Shown piece after piece: positions 50,040 to 58,221 of a DNA stretch of 64,000 nucleotides. The notes below the pieces were generated by a model, which saw nothing but the letters and a program-made list of their open reading frames with translations, was not told the DNA's origin and made no database searches. A program made the translations under genes and the position numbers. Numbering within the stretch: the first letter of the stretch is position 1; every line of letters starts with the position of its first letter. Source of the stretch: GCA-2794515 sp034436155 (GTDB lineage: Bacteria; Chloroflexota; Anaerolineae; Aggregatilineales; Phototrophicaceae); assembly GCA_034436155.1 (NCBI GenBank), contig DAOTVP010000026.1, positions 62,001 through 126,000 on the forward strand, read 5' to 3'.

Positions 50040-51401
50040 TTATTCTTCAACGTTGAGTAAATTATATTCGGCTAAGGCTTCATTTGCCAAACGTTGCGCT
50101 TCTGTCAGAGCTTCGACCACATCAGCATTGCTCACCAGCACCGATTCAATAGCTTGGGTGACAAAGTTGCGGATTTGTGGGAATGCGCCGACAATCGCAC
50201 CAGAGGTAGCAGAGGTCAATTGGCTACGAGCGAGTTGATCGCTGGCAACACGCGAATTGGGATTTTCATCATACCAGCCTTCAGCTTCGAGCAACGCCAA
50301 CCCTGCTTTCGTGACGGGGATATAGCCGGTCACTTTGTGCCAATCGGCATCATTTTCAGCATTGGTCAAGAACAACATGAATGTCAGAGCGCCATCTTCA
50401 ACGGCAGTATCTAAGCCATTGGCTAACCAGAGGCTTGCGCCACCGATCAGATTGCCCGTATAACCAGTTTCTTGATTGTAGGGCATAAAAGCGGCGGTCA
50501 CTTTGAAGCCAGCATCAGCGCCATCTCGCGTCAAAGCGGTGGTATCTGAACTGCTGTAGATGAGGATCGCCACTTCTTTAGCGATGAATGCGTTGTATGT
50601 GCCACCCCAGTCGCGTTGAGCGCCTGTGTAGACATAATAGCCCATATCTTGCATTTCTTTCCACCAGCTGACATAAGCAATGCCGGCATCGCTGGCGACA
50701 AACACTTCATCGGCGCGGGCTTCACGACCATTACCGTTGTTGACTAAATCGAACCCTTGTTGCGCCACAGATTGTTCAAAGAACCAACCGTGGTTGGGCC
50801 AAGTGATACAATTGCGGGGCGCAGATTCGAGTGCCATAATCGCGGCACAGGCTTCTTCGACATCCGCCCATGTTTCGGGAATTTCGACACCAGCGGCATC
50901 GAGGATGTCTTGATTGACGAACATGATGGCGCTAGAAGTATTCCATGGCATCGAAGTGAAAGAACCATCAAATGTATAGTAATTGGCAACAGGATCAACG
51001 AAGTTATTCAAATCAACTGGTAAACCATTGATTTCAGTCCGATCGCCAAAGGCTTCGGCAATCGATTTGAAAAACGGCACACCATTAAAATTGGCATCAC
51101 GCGCATTTTGGGTGGCGGCTTCAAAATATTGAACGATGGCGGGGTTTGTGCCTTGTTCAAATGCCAAACTGGTGGCGCTGAACAAAACTTCGTAATTGTC
51201 ATAACCTTCAATAGTGACGTTATATTGGGGGAACAATTCGTTAAATTCTGCCGCACGTTCACGCGCCCAATCGAGGCGGTAGTCGGTGAAGGCAATCCAG
51301 ACTTTCACATCAGTAACAGATTGGGCAAAAGCAGAGGGAACAACAGTTAACAAAACAAACAAAGCAACAACGACTTTCAAGAAATGCTTGCGATTAATCA
51401 C
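50040..51401 (-). CDS. Extracellular solute-binding protein, UgpB/MalE-type (family 1)
   Basis: A 453-residue binding protein. With the GTG start at 51401, preceded by AGGAG six bases away, the first 25 residues form a clean signal peptide (VVVALFVLLTVVPSAFA then Q). No lipobox is present. The body has VKVWIAFTDYRLDWARERAAEFNELFPQY, SMPWNTSSAIMFVNQDIL (typical of UgpB-like proteins) and GAFPQIRNFVTQAIE. It binds a carbohydrate or glycerol-phosphate ester outside the cell for the two permeases downstream. A perfect 9-base-arm palindrome lies about 40 bases before the start. Confidence 0.85.
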   Translation of the reverse strand: MINRKHFLKVVVALFVLLTVVPSAFAQSVTDVKVWIAFTDYRLDWARERAAEFNELFPQYNVTIEGYDNYEVLFSATSLAFEQGTNPAIVQYFEAATQNARDANFNGVPFFKSIAEAFGDRTEINGLPVDLNNFVDPVANYYTFDGSFTSMPWNTSSAIMFVNQDILDAAGVEIPETWADVEEACAAIMALESAPRNCITWPNHGWFFEQSVAQQGFDLVNNGNGREARADEVFVASDAGIAYVSWWKEMQDMGYYVYTGAQRDWGGTYNAFIAKEVAILIYSSSDTTALTRDGADAGFKVTAAFMPYNQETGYTGNLIGGASLWLANGLDTAVEDGALTFMLFLTNAENDADWHKVTGYIPVTKAGLALLEAEGWYDENPNSRVASDQLARSQLTSATSGAIVGAFPQIRNFVTQAIESVLVSNADVVEALTEAQRLANEALAEYNLLNVEE

Positions 51402-51439
51402 TTGCTTCTCCTTCAAGAACTCATCTATCAAATATATGT

Positions 51440-51459
51440 GCATAAATATCTATTTATGC
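51440..51459. promoter_or_regulatory. Candidate operator upstream of the sugar ABC operon
   Basis: GCATAAATA and TATTTATGC are perfect inverted 9-base arms around TC. The site lies 39 bases before the GTG of the binding-protein gene, a usual place for a repressor of LacI, GntR or ROK type. No regulator gene is adjacent. Confidence 0.45.
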
Positions 51460-51577
51460 CAGACACATGGTAACGGCAGTGAGTTAATAAATCACAGGCA
51501 AATTGTTAAGAATAATGCCTTTATGGTTTAATTAACGCCTAAAAATTATTGATAAAACCGCTAATAAAGATTATTCA

Positions 51578-51606
51578 TTCTCAATCACCCTCATATCGGC
51601 TATAAT
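51578..51606 (+). promoter_or_regulatory. Candidate promoter for rmd-gmd
   Basis: TTCTCA (51578-51583) and TATAAT (51601-51606) are 17 bases apart, about 40 bases before the chosen start at 51645. The -10 is perfect and the -35 partial. Confidence 0.45.
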
Positions 51607-51644
51607 GCCATGCGCGATTGATATACTCATGTTGGAGTTTAGCG

Positions 51645-52607
51645 TTGTCACGAATACTCATCACAGGTGCAGGTGGATTTGTCGGTGGTCATTTAGAACG
51701 TCACTTATTGGCGACTCATCCTGATGTCGAAATTCATGGGACAGTTTTACCGAATAACCCTACCCTGCCCACACGGGAACGGGTGATTTATCATCCTGTG
51801 GAACTCAAGAACGAAGCCGATGTCAAGGCACTGATAGACCATATTCGCCCCAATTATATTTATCATCTGGCGGCGCAAGCCTTCGTCCCGCGTTCATTTG
51901 AAGCCCCGTGGGAAACACTCGAAAATAACATCCTCGCCCAACTGAATGTGATACTCGGTTGTCTGACATGTGGGTTACGCCCGCGTATTTTGGTGGTGAC
52001 ATCCGCCGAAATTTACGGGCATATCCAACCGCACGAAATCCCTGTGAACGAAAACGCCGATTTACGCCCCACCAGTCCATATAGCGTGAGCAAAATCGCC
52101 CAAGATATGCTGGCGTATCAATATTATCTCAGTCACCGCTTGCCGATTATGCGGGCGCGTCCGTTTAATCACTTCGGACCGGGGCAAAACGAAAATTTTG
52201 TCGCACCTGCCTTCGGGATGCAAATCGCCCGTATCGAAGCGGGTTTACAAGAACCGATTATCTATGTCGGCGATTTGAGCGCCAAACGCGATTTCACCGA
52301 TGTGCGTGATATTGTCTTGGCATATCGGCTCATCGCCGAAAAAGGGACATCGGGCGCGGTGTATAATGTCGCATCCAACAAAGCCTATACCATCCAAACA
52401 TTATTAGATACGATGATAGCGCATAGCACGGCTCAAATTGATGTGATGGTCGATGCCGAGCGGTTGCGACCAGTCACCATCCCTATTTTGCAAGGGGATT
52501 GCACCCGCTTGCATACCGAAACAGGTTGGAAGCCACAAATTTCGTTTGAACAAAGCGTGATAGATATTATCGAAGATTGTCGTCAACGCATTAAAACCAC
52601 ACCTTAA
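51645..52607 (+). CDS. rmd: NAD-dependent epimerase/dehydratase, probable GDP-4-keto-6-deoxy-D-mannose reductase
   Basis: A 320-residue extended short-chain dehydrogenase. The Rossmann motif is GAGGFVGGHLERHLL (about 8-22) and the catalytic set is TSAEIYG with SPYSVSKIAQDMLAYQY (YxxxK). RARPFNHFGPGQNENFVAPAFGMQIA is typical of Rmd-type enzymes. With the adjacent GDP-mannose 4,6-dehydratase it would make GDP-D-rhamnose (or a 6-deoxytalose). The likeliest start is TTG 51645 behind GGAG, because the fold begins there (SRILITGAGG); an upstream TTG at 51618 has no ribosome site. Confidence 0.8.
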   Translation: MSRILITGAGGFVGGHLERHLLATHPDVEIHGTVLPNNPTLPTRERVIYHPVELKNEADVKALIDHIRPNYIYHLAAQAFVPRSFEAPWETLENNILAQLNVILGCLTCGLRPRILVVTSAEIYGHIQPHEIPVNENADLRPTSPYSVSKIAQDMLAYQYYLSHRLPIMRARPFNHFGPGQNENFVAPAFGMQIARIEAGLQEPIIYVGDLSAKRDFTDVRDIVLAYRLIAEKGTSGAVYNVASNKAYTIQTLLDTMIAHSTAQIDVMVDAERLRPVTIPILQGDCTRLHTETGWKPQISFEQSVIDIIEDCRQRIKTTP

Positions 52608-52627
52608 CCGATGGAGTAAATTGTTAC

Positions 52628-53602
52628 ATGGCAAAAAAAGCATTGATTACAGGCATTACAGGACAAGACGGGTCATATCTGGCTGAATTTTTATTGGCGC
52701 AAGGGTATGAGGTCTTTGGGCTTGTGCGCCGTACCAGCACCGTCAAATATGAACGGATTCAACACATCCAAGATGATATTACCCTGTTGCAAGGCGATAT
52801 GAGCGACCAAACCAGCCTCACATCGGCGATTAAAGCCGCGCAACCCGATGAAGTCTATAACCTCGCCGCCCAAAGTTTTGTGCAAACATCATGGGGACAA
52901 CCCGTTTTCACAGGCGATGTAACCGCGCTCGGTGTCACCCGTTTATTGGATGCAATTCGCGCCGTGAACCCTGATATTCGCTTTTATCAAGCCTCTAGTA
53001 GCGAGATGTTCGGCAAAGTCCAAGAAGTGCCACAAAAAGAGACCACGCCATTTTATCCACGTAGCCCCTACGGTGTGGCAAAAGTGTATGGGCATTGGAT
53101 AACCGTCAATTACCGCGAAAGTTATAATATGTATGCCTGTAGCGGAATTTTGTTCAATCACGAAAGCCCACGACGCGGTTTAGAATTTGTGACGCGCAAA
53201 GTGACGCATCACGCCGCCAAAATCAAACTCGGATTGACCCACGAACTTCGGCTTGGCAATCTGGATGCCCAACGTGATTGGGGCTTTGCGGGTGATTATG
53301 TCCGCGCCATGTGGTTGATGTTGCAACAAGATGCGCCCGATGATTATGTCATCGCCACCAATCAGACGCATACCGTCCAGAAATTGGTCAAAATCGCGTT
53401 TGAAACGGTTGGATTAGATTGGAAGAATTATGTGGTGCAAGATGAACGCTTCATGCGCCCTGCCGAAGTGGATTTGCTCATCGGCGACCCCAGCAAAGCA
53501 GGTCAGAAATTAGGTTGGGAGCCACAAGTCACCTTTGAGCAACTCGTTCAAATGATGGTCGAAAGTGACCTAAAACAACTGAAAGAAGAACACCGTCTCT
53601 AA
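52628..53602 (+). CDS. gmd: GDP-mannose 4,6-dehydratase
   Basis: A 324-residue enzyme that converts GDP-D-mannose to GDP-4-keto-6-deoxy-D-mannose. It shows KALITGITGQDGSYLAEFLL (NADP site), VYNLAAQSFVQTSW, YQASSSEMFGKVQEVPQKE, YPRSPYGVAKVYGHW (YxxxK) and the Gmd-specific FNHESPRRGLEFVTRKVT. LGNLDAQRDWGFAGDYV is near-identical in the family. It starts 20 bases after rmd, completing a two-gene deoxysugar unit likely to feed surface glycans, consistent with the glycan genes at 59-64 kb. Confidence 0.95.
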   Translation: MAKKALITGITGQDGSYLAEFLLAQGYEVFGLVRRTSTVKYERIQHIQDDITLLQGDMSDQTSLTSAIKAAQPDEVYNLAAQSFVQTSWGQPVFTGDVTALGVTRLLDAIRAVNPDIRFYQASSSEMFGKVQEVPQKETTPFYPRSPYGVAKVYGHWITVNYRESYNMYACSGILFNHESPRRGLEFVTRKVTHHAAKIKLGLTHELRLGNLDAQRDWGFAGDYVRAMWLMLQQDAPDDYVIATNQTHTVQKLVKIAFETVGLDWKNYVVQDERFMRPAEVDLLIGDPSKAGQKLGWEPQVTFEQLVQMMVESDLKQLKEEHRL

Positions 53603-53693
53603 ATGAATGTGGTCAAATATGCGGGCGTTCCGCCCCAATTCGACCCTACGATATATACGGTGGCATTACCCCAAAAATGATTTGCATATGTAC

Positions 53694-53724
53694 GGTGGCA
53701 TTAGCCGAAGGCGTATATGCCACC
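53694..53724. repeat. Core-type palindrome, copy 8, with a partial duplicate
   Basis: Arms GGTGGC and GCCACC enclose ATTAGC, CGAAG and GCGTATAT. The phrase TACGGTGGCATTA also occurs at 53656-53668, so the left half was duplicated. It ends one base before the ftsW/rodA stop on the other strand. Confidence 0.7.
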
Positions 53725-55041
53725 TCATCCACCCCATAGAACCGCCCAATAAAACGCCACCGCGAATATAACCCCTAGTCCCATCAACATAATCCACTGA
53801 TAAGTTTTTTGGCGCGATAAGTCCTTATTTGCATCGTCTGATACAGCCGATAACCGTAACAACACCCCGACCATCATCATCGAGACGACCAACGAACTCC
53901 CGCCATAACTCACGAATGTGAATGGCATCCCTGTGAGGGGTAAAATCCGCAACGCGCCCGCCATAATCATGCCGTTTTGGGTGATGAGCATCGCGCCAAT
54001 ACCCCACGCCAAAAATCGGTGAGTTGCGTTAGATTGTCGCGCACCGATAACCAAACAGCGCCATATCAGCAGGGCTAATAGCATCATCAATACCCAAACA
54101 CCCCATAAACCCCATTCTTCTGCAATTGCCGAAAAGATGAAATCCGAATGGGCGAGTGGGATTTGTGTCGGGTTGCCCATACCAAATCCAAGCCCGAACA
54201 AACCGCCATCGGCAAATGCCGATAAACTCTGCACCAATTGATAACTATCCCCTGCCACATCCACCCACGGATTGAGCCATATCGCCACCCGCAAACGGAT
54301 AATCGGCAAAAACAGGTATCCTAAAATCGTTAATATCAACATACCGATGAGCGATACCAGCAAAATCCGCCGATGTATCCCTGCCAAATATGCCAATTGC
54401 CACAATACAGCGATGAACAACACCGCCACGCCAAAATCACGCTGGAGCATAAATAATAAAATCACCCCACCCCACACCATGAGGATATTGCGCCAGCGAT
54501 GTTGTGAAATTTGTGTGGCAAACATGAGGATGAGCGCCAATTTGAGCAATTCAGATGGTTGGATGAACAATCGATTCAGGCTCAACCACAAAGTCGGTGC
54601 GCCAATAGGCAACGATGGATGCACCCCGATAAAAAATGTGGCAACCAGTAATATCACCACCCCACCGACTATACACCAAACCCATTGGGTCAATAATCGA
54701 ATAGATACAGGGGCGATAATCATCATCAGCATCATACACCAAGCGACAATCAACCAAATCGCTTGGCGAGTGGCTAATGTTGGCGTGAGCCGTGTCAGGA
54801 TGAGCAATCCCCACCCCGCCAATATCATCACCAACGGAAATAACGATTTATCCCGTTTGGGGATGCGCCATATCAGCAGAATTTCACCGATGACGGCACA
54901 TATCACCCAAATGGTGAACACACCACCTATCACCCCTGTTCGGTCTGGGAACAACGATGATAGATGAAAAAAATATCCCCCTAAAATAAACATGACAAAA
55001 ATTAGGGGGATAAAATCCCAATATCGAAACCGTTTTATCAT
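53725..55041 (-). CDS. FtsW/RodA/SpoVE family peptidoglycan glycosyltransferase
   Basis: A 438-residue SEDS protein with about eleven membrane segments. Signatures are RLFIQPSELLKLALIL (about 157-172), LQRDFGVAVLFI, YQLVQSLSAFADGGLFGLGFGMG, and the C-terminal PLTGMPFTFVSYGGSSLV. These proteins polymerise glycan strands from lipid II. FtsW versus RodA cannot be decided, since no partner penicillin-binding protein gene is here. The ATG overlaps the stop of the MTA phosphorylase gene by one base (TGATG), an unexpected coupling. Confidence 0.9.
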   Translation of the reverse strand: MIKRFRYWDFIPLIFVMFILGGYFFHLSSLFPDRTGVIGGVFTIWVICAVIGEILLIWRIPKRDKSLFPLVMILAGWGLLILTRLTPTLATRQAIWLIVAWCMMLMMIIAPVSIRLLTQWVWCIVGGVVILLVATFFIGVHPSLPIGAPTLWLSLNRLFIQPSELLKLALILMFATQISQHRWRNILMVWGGVILLFMLQRDFGVAVLFIAVLWQLAYLAGIHRRILLVSLIGMLILTILGYLFLPIIRLRVAIWLNPWVDVAGDSYQLVQSLSAFADGGLFGLGFGMGNPTQIPLAHSDFIFSAIAEEWGLWGVWVLMMLLALLIWRCLVIGARQSNATHRFLAWGIGAMLITQNGMIMAGALRILPLTGMPFTFVSYGGSSLVVSMMMVGVLLRLSAVSDDANKDLSRQKTYQWIMLMGLGVIFAVAFYWAVLWGG

Positions 55042-55910
55042 CAGGCGTGGAAATATTTCCCGATGATGGGCGCAAGTTTTTGATGCAATTCGGGCGTAAG
55101 CCGATTAGCAGGCGTGATAAACGCATTTTCTAGGGCGTGATGGGCGAGGTAATCGGCATTTTCATCTATGGCATCCACTGCGTTGGCAACGGCTTCTTGG
55201 GCGATTCGTAAATTGTGTTCAAACGTCTTGATGACCATCTCGACCGATACAGGCGATTCAGTCTCGTGCCACACATCGTAATCGGTGATATGCGCCATGA
55301 CACTATACGACATTTCGGCTTCACGGGCTAAAAATGCCTCTGGCGATGTCGTCATGCCGATAATGCTACATCCCCATTGACGGTAGATATTGCTCTCGGC
55401 TTTGGTGCTAAAACGCGGTCCCTCGATGGTGACATACGTCCCGCCGTGATGCACCGTTGTGCCTGTCTTGGCGACTGCCTCATAACAAATTTTGGATAAT
55501 TCCGGGCAAAACGGATCTGCAACGCCGACATGCGCTACAAATCCACTTTCAAAAAAGGTGCGGTCACGCAACCCTTTGGTAAAATCCACCAATTGGTCGG
55601 GGATGACGATATGCGATGGCGCGTAATCTTCACGCAGAGACCCGCACGCGCTGACGGCAATGACAAACTTCACACCTAATTGTTTGAGCGCGTGAATATT
55701 CGCCCGATACGGAATGGTAGACGGGCTATGGACGTGTCCGCGTCCATGACGGGATAAAAATGCGACACGTTTTCCGCGCAATGTGCCGATGCCAATTTCT
55801 GATGATGGCACACCGTATGGCGTGAAGATATTCAGGCTCGATTTATCGCTAATCATCGCCATATCATACAAACCAGAACCGCCAATAATAGCGATAGAGA
55901 CTTTTTCCAT
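55041..55910 (-). CDS. mtnP: S-methyl-5'-thioadenosine phosphorylase
   Basis: A 289-residue purine-nucleoside-phosphorylase-fold enzyme. Phosphate-site motifs are IIGGSGLYDM and SRHGRGHVHSPSTIPYRANI. Base- and ribose-site motifs are YVTIEGPRFSTKAESNIYR, GMTTSPEAFLAREAEM and HITDYDVWHE, where the DYD is typical of MTA phosphorylase rather than guanosine/inosine enzymes. It recycles methylthioadenosine from polyamine or related synthesis to adenine and methylthioribose-1-phosphate. In outline it complements the SAH-recycling pair at 29.7-32.1 kb. Confidence 0.9.
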   Translation of the reverse strand: MEKVSIAIIGGSGLYDMAMISDKSSLNIFTPYGVPSSEIGIGTLRGKRVAFLSRHGRGHVHSPSTIPYRANIHALKQLGVKFVIAVSACGSLREDYAPSHIVIPDQLVDFTKGLRDRTFFESGFVAHVGVADPFCPELSKICYEAVAKTGTTVHHGGTYVTIEGPRFSTKAESNIYRQWGCSIIGMTTSPEAFLAREAEMSYSVMAHITDYDVWHETESPVSVEMVIKTFEHNLRIAQEAVANAVDAIDENADYLAHHALENAFITPANRLTPELHQKLAPIIGKYFHA

Positions 55911-55940
55911 GCTGATAGACTCGCTTTCTGACCATTAAAT

Positions 55941-56732
55941 TTACATCGTAGCGCGGATTGTACCACCATCGACAGGCAAAGATACCCCTGTGATGAAGCC
56001 CGCGGCAGGCGAGCATAAAAAGACGGCGGTATTGGCAAATTCTTGTGGTGTGCCAATACGCTTGAGGGGGATGCTCTGGGCGGCTTTTTGGCGTTCTTCA
56101 TCGGGGGTGGTGTTATTTTTTTCGGCACGACTTTTCATGAGGAAATCTACACGGTCGGTATCGGTCATGCCGGGCAAAATGCTATTGACACGGATGCCCT
56201 CCGCACCCAATTCCAGCGATAATGTTTTGGTCAAGCCGATGACGGCAGGACGAATGGCATTGGAGAGCGTCAGATTATCTACAGGTTGCTTGACGGCAGA
56301 TGATGTAATCGTCAAAATGGCGGGTCGTGTAGATTGGCGCAGATACGGCAAGGCGGCTTTGATGAGCGCCACATGCGTGATGAAGGTCAAATCGGTGGCA
56401 GAACGCCATTCATCCACCGAAAAATTATCGAATGTGCCTGCGGGCGGACCACCCGCATTGGTGATAATCACATCCAAACCGCCCATCATATCGGCGGCAG
56501 TCCTGACAACCTTTTCGGCTTCGGACGTAACCGATACATCCCCTGCAATCGTATAGACCACATTGCCCGTCTCGGCATTAATATCGGTCGCAGTGGCTTG
56601 TAAGGCGCTTAGATTGCGACTATTGATGACAACGAGCGCCCCTTCTCGGCTAAACTGACGGGCAGTCGCCCGACCTAAACCTGCGCTTGCACCTGTCACC
56701 AACACACGCGCACCTGTTAATCCCAAATCCAT
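55941..56732 (-). CDS. Short-chain dehydrogenase-like protein lacking the usual Tyr-Lys pair
   Basis: A 263-residue classical-size SDR: NAD(P) site VTGASAGLGRATARQ (about 12-26), ITNAGGPPAGTF (the NAG stretch), the Ser of ILTITSSAVKQ, and IRVNSILPGMTDTDRV. Where YxxxK should stand the sequence reads LTLSNAIRPAVIGLTK; aligned on IGLT, Tyr is Ser and Lys is Arg. A branch of bacterial SDRs shares this LSNxxR form. Catalysis may be altered or lost; substrate is unknown. It lies 30 bases before the MTA phosphorylase gene on the same strand. Confidence 0.8.
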   Translation of the reverse strand: MDLGLTGARVLVTGASAGLGRATARQFSREGALVVINSRNLSALQATATDINAETGNVVYTIAGDVSVTSEAEKVVRTAADMMGGLDVIITNAGGPPAGTFDNFSVDEWRSATDLTFITHVALIKAALPYLRQSTRPAILTITSSAVKQPVDNLTLSNAIRPAVIGLTKTLSLELGAEGIRVNSILPGMTDTDRVDFLMKSRAEKNNTTPDEERQKAAQSIPLKRIGTPQEFANTAVFLCSPAAGFITGVSLPVDGGTIRATM

Positions 56733-56752
56733 CGGTACACCTCATCAAACAT

Positions 56753-56787
56753 AAAAAAGGGTTAGAATGATAACATTCTAACCCTTA
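56753..56787 (-). terminator. Rho-independent terminator after the foldase gene
   Basis: On the minus strand AAGGGTTAGAATG and CATTCTAACCCTT pair perfectly around TTAT and run into TTTT. It separates the parvulin gene from the SDR gene. Confidence 0.9.
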
Positions 56788-56807
56788 TCAGTGTGCATTT
56801 CAAATGT

Positions 56808-58145
56808 TTATTCGATCACTAACCGCAATGGCGGGTCGGATGGCACAAAATCAATCCAGAAATCGGATGTTTCGTAAGCGGTATTTTGGCGAGTTTCTGT
56901 GACCCATTCGGTCATTTGATTTTGCAACACCGAATCAATTTCATCGATGGTGGCTTCGCGTTCTTCGCGGTCACGGACTTGTATCACATGCCAGCCGAAA
57001 TCACTTTGGAACGGCTCGACAATCGCGCCGATGGTCGCATTACGGGCTTGTTCGCCAAAGGTCGAGTCGATGCCCAATTCGGTATTTAACCAGCCGAGTT
57101 CACCGCCACGTTGCGCGGTGCCATCTGTGCCGAGTGCCGCGGCAAGGGTGGCAAACGATTCGCCATTGAGCAATGCCTCGTAAATATCACGGGCGACATC
57201 TTCACTTTGAACAATAATATGACGGGTATTCGCCCAGACGAGCGTATCGCGTTCCCCAAACATATCACGGGCAAGCGCCTCACGCAGGGCGAGCATCTCG
57301 AAATATTCGCGCACCCGTTCACGGCTCACGCCCGCATCACGACTCATACGCCGATAAAATGATTCGACATTGGTGTTAAATTCTTGTGCGCGTTCATCCG
57401 CCGTCAGGGTCGGTAATGGGGTGATGGTGGGCGCAGGTGTGAATTGCGGTGTCGGCGTTGGGGTTGTCTCGGTTGGGACGGGTGTATTAGTGGGTGTCGG
57501 CGAGACAAACGGGGTCGGTGTGATGGTCGGAGTCACTTCGGGTTCTGGTGTAGCTTCGGGGTCGGTTTCTTCTGCGGGGGTATAACGGAAAAGGCGACGG
57601 ATTTGCTCATCGATTTGTTCATCCGTCACAGTAATGCCCCGCGCTTCGGCTTCACGGCGTACAATACGGTCTTCGATGAGGGCGTTAATCACGCGCAGAC
57701 CATATTGGTCATCGGCACTAAAACCATCGAGCAAATTGCGAAAATTGGGATCTTGTTGATACAAAAAGTTGATCGCTTCGTTTTCATTCGATGCCAAACC
57801 GAAATTGAGGACGAGTTGAATATCATTGAGAATCCGTTGGTTATCTACCACGCGCTCAATGCGGATGCGTTCCTGAAATTCACGCACACTGATGTTGTCA
57901 TCGAAAACCGATGCCACAACACGGGTTGGATTGATAACTTGGTCAATCACGAAGGCAACACCGAGCAATACCAAGACCACAACCACCGCGGCGGTTGTGC
58001 CGATCAAAACACGGCGTTGGATTTCGGCTTCACGTTCTGCGCGTGAGCGATATTCTTTTAATGTCTTTGGCGATTTACCCTCACCCTCTGGTGCTTGTTT
58101 TTTGGGTGGTTTGGGCAGACCAGTTGTTTTATCGCGTTTTGTCAT
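56808..58145 (-). CDS. Membrane-anchored parvulin-type peptidyl-prolyl isomerase (SurA/PrsA-like)
   Basis: A 445-residue extracytoplasmic foldase. A basic N terminus (PKPPKKQ) precedes one membrane segment (about 46-68). A SurA_N-like helical domain follows (ALIEDRIVRREAEARGITVTDEQIDEQIRRLF). A Pro/Thr-rich insert spans about 192-250 (TPTNTPVPTETTPTPTP). The rotamase domain (about 300-405) has ANTRHIIVQSEDVARDIYEALLNGESF, AQRGGELGWLN and FGWHVIQVRDRE. The disordered insert in the middle of the chaperone is unusual. It lies downstream of rpsR and ends at a strong terminator. Confidence 0.85.
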   Translation of the reverse strand: MTKRDKTTGLPKPPKKQAPEGEGKSPKTLKEYRSRAEREAEIQRRVLIGTTAAVVVVLVLLGVAFVIDQVINPTRVVASVFDDNISVREFQERIRIERVVDNQRILNDIQLVLNFGLASNENEAINFLYQQDPNFRNLLDGFSADDQYGLRVINALIEDRIVRREAEARGITVTDEQIDEQIRRLFRYTPAEETDPEATPEPEVTPTITPTPFVSPTPTNTPVPTETTPTPTPQFTPAPTITPLPTLTADERAQEFNTNVESFYRRMSRDAGVSRERVREYFEMLALREALARDMFGERDTLVWANTRHIIVQSEDVARDIYEALLNGESFATLAAALGTDGTAQRGGELGWLNTELGIDSTFGEQARNATIGAIVEPFQSDFGWHVIQVRDREEREATIDEIDSVLQNQMTEWVTETRQNTAYETSDFWIDFVPSDPPLRLVIE

Positions 58146-58173
58146 GCGATGATACTCCTTATATGATAAAGCG

Positions 58174-58194
58174 GAACGCCCACGGAAGGCGTTC
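58174..58194 (-). terminator. Weak hairpin after rpsR
   Basis: GAACGCC and GGCGTTC pair around a seven-base loop, between rpsR and the foldase gene. CGCTTTAT follows on the minus strand, so termination would be partial at most. Confidence 0.4.
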
Positions 58195-58221
58195 TCTTAA
58201 TCAAGATAAATGCTACCCAAA

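Noticed and set aside
51645..53602. GDP-fucose synthesis instead of GDP-rhamnose
   Set aside because: The reductase resembles Rmd rather than the epimerase-reductase Fcl, so GDP-L-fucose is less likely, although this cannot be excluded without an alignment.
54272..54967. 231-codon open frame opposite the FtsW/RodA gene
   Set aside because: It consists of low-complexity Asn/Thr/Ile/Met sequence that mirrors membrane segments on the other strand.
55990..56556. 188-codon open frame opposite the SDR gene
   Set aside because: Antisense shadow of a conserved dehydrogenase fold.
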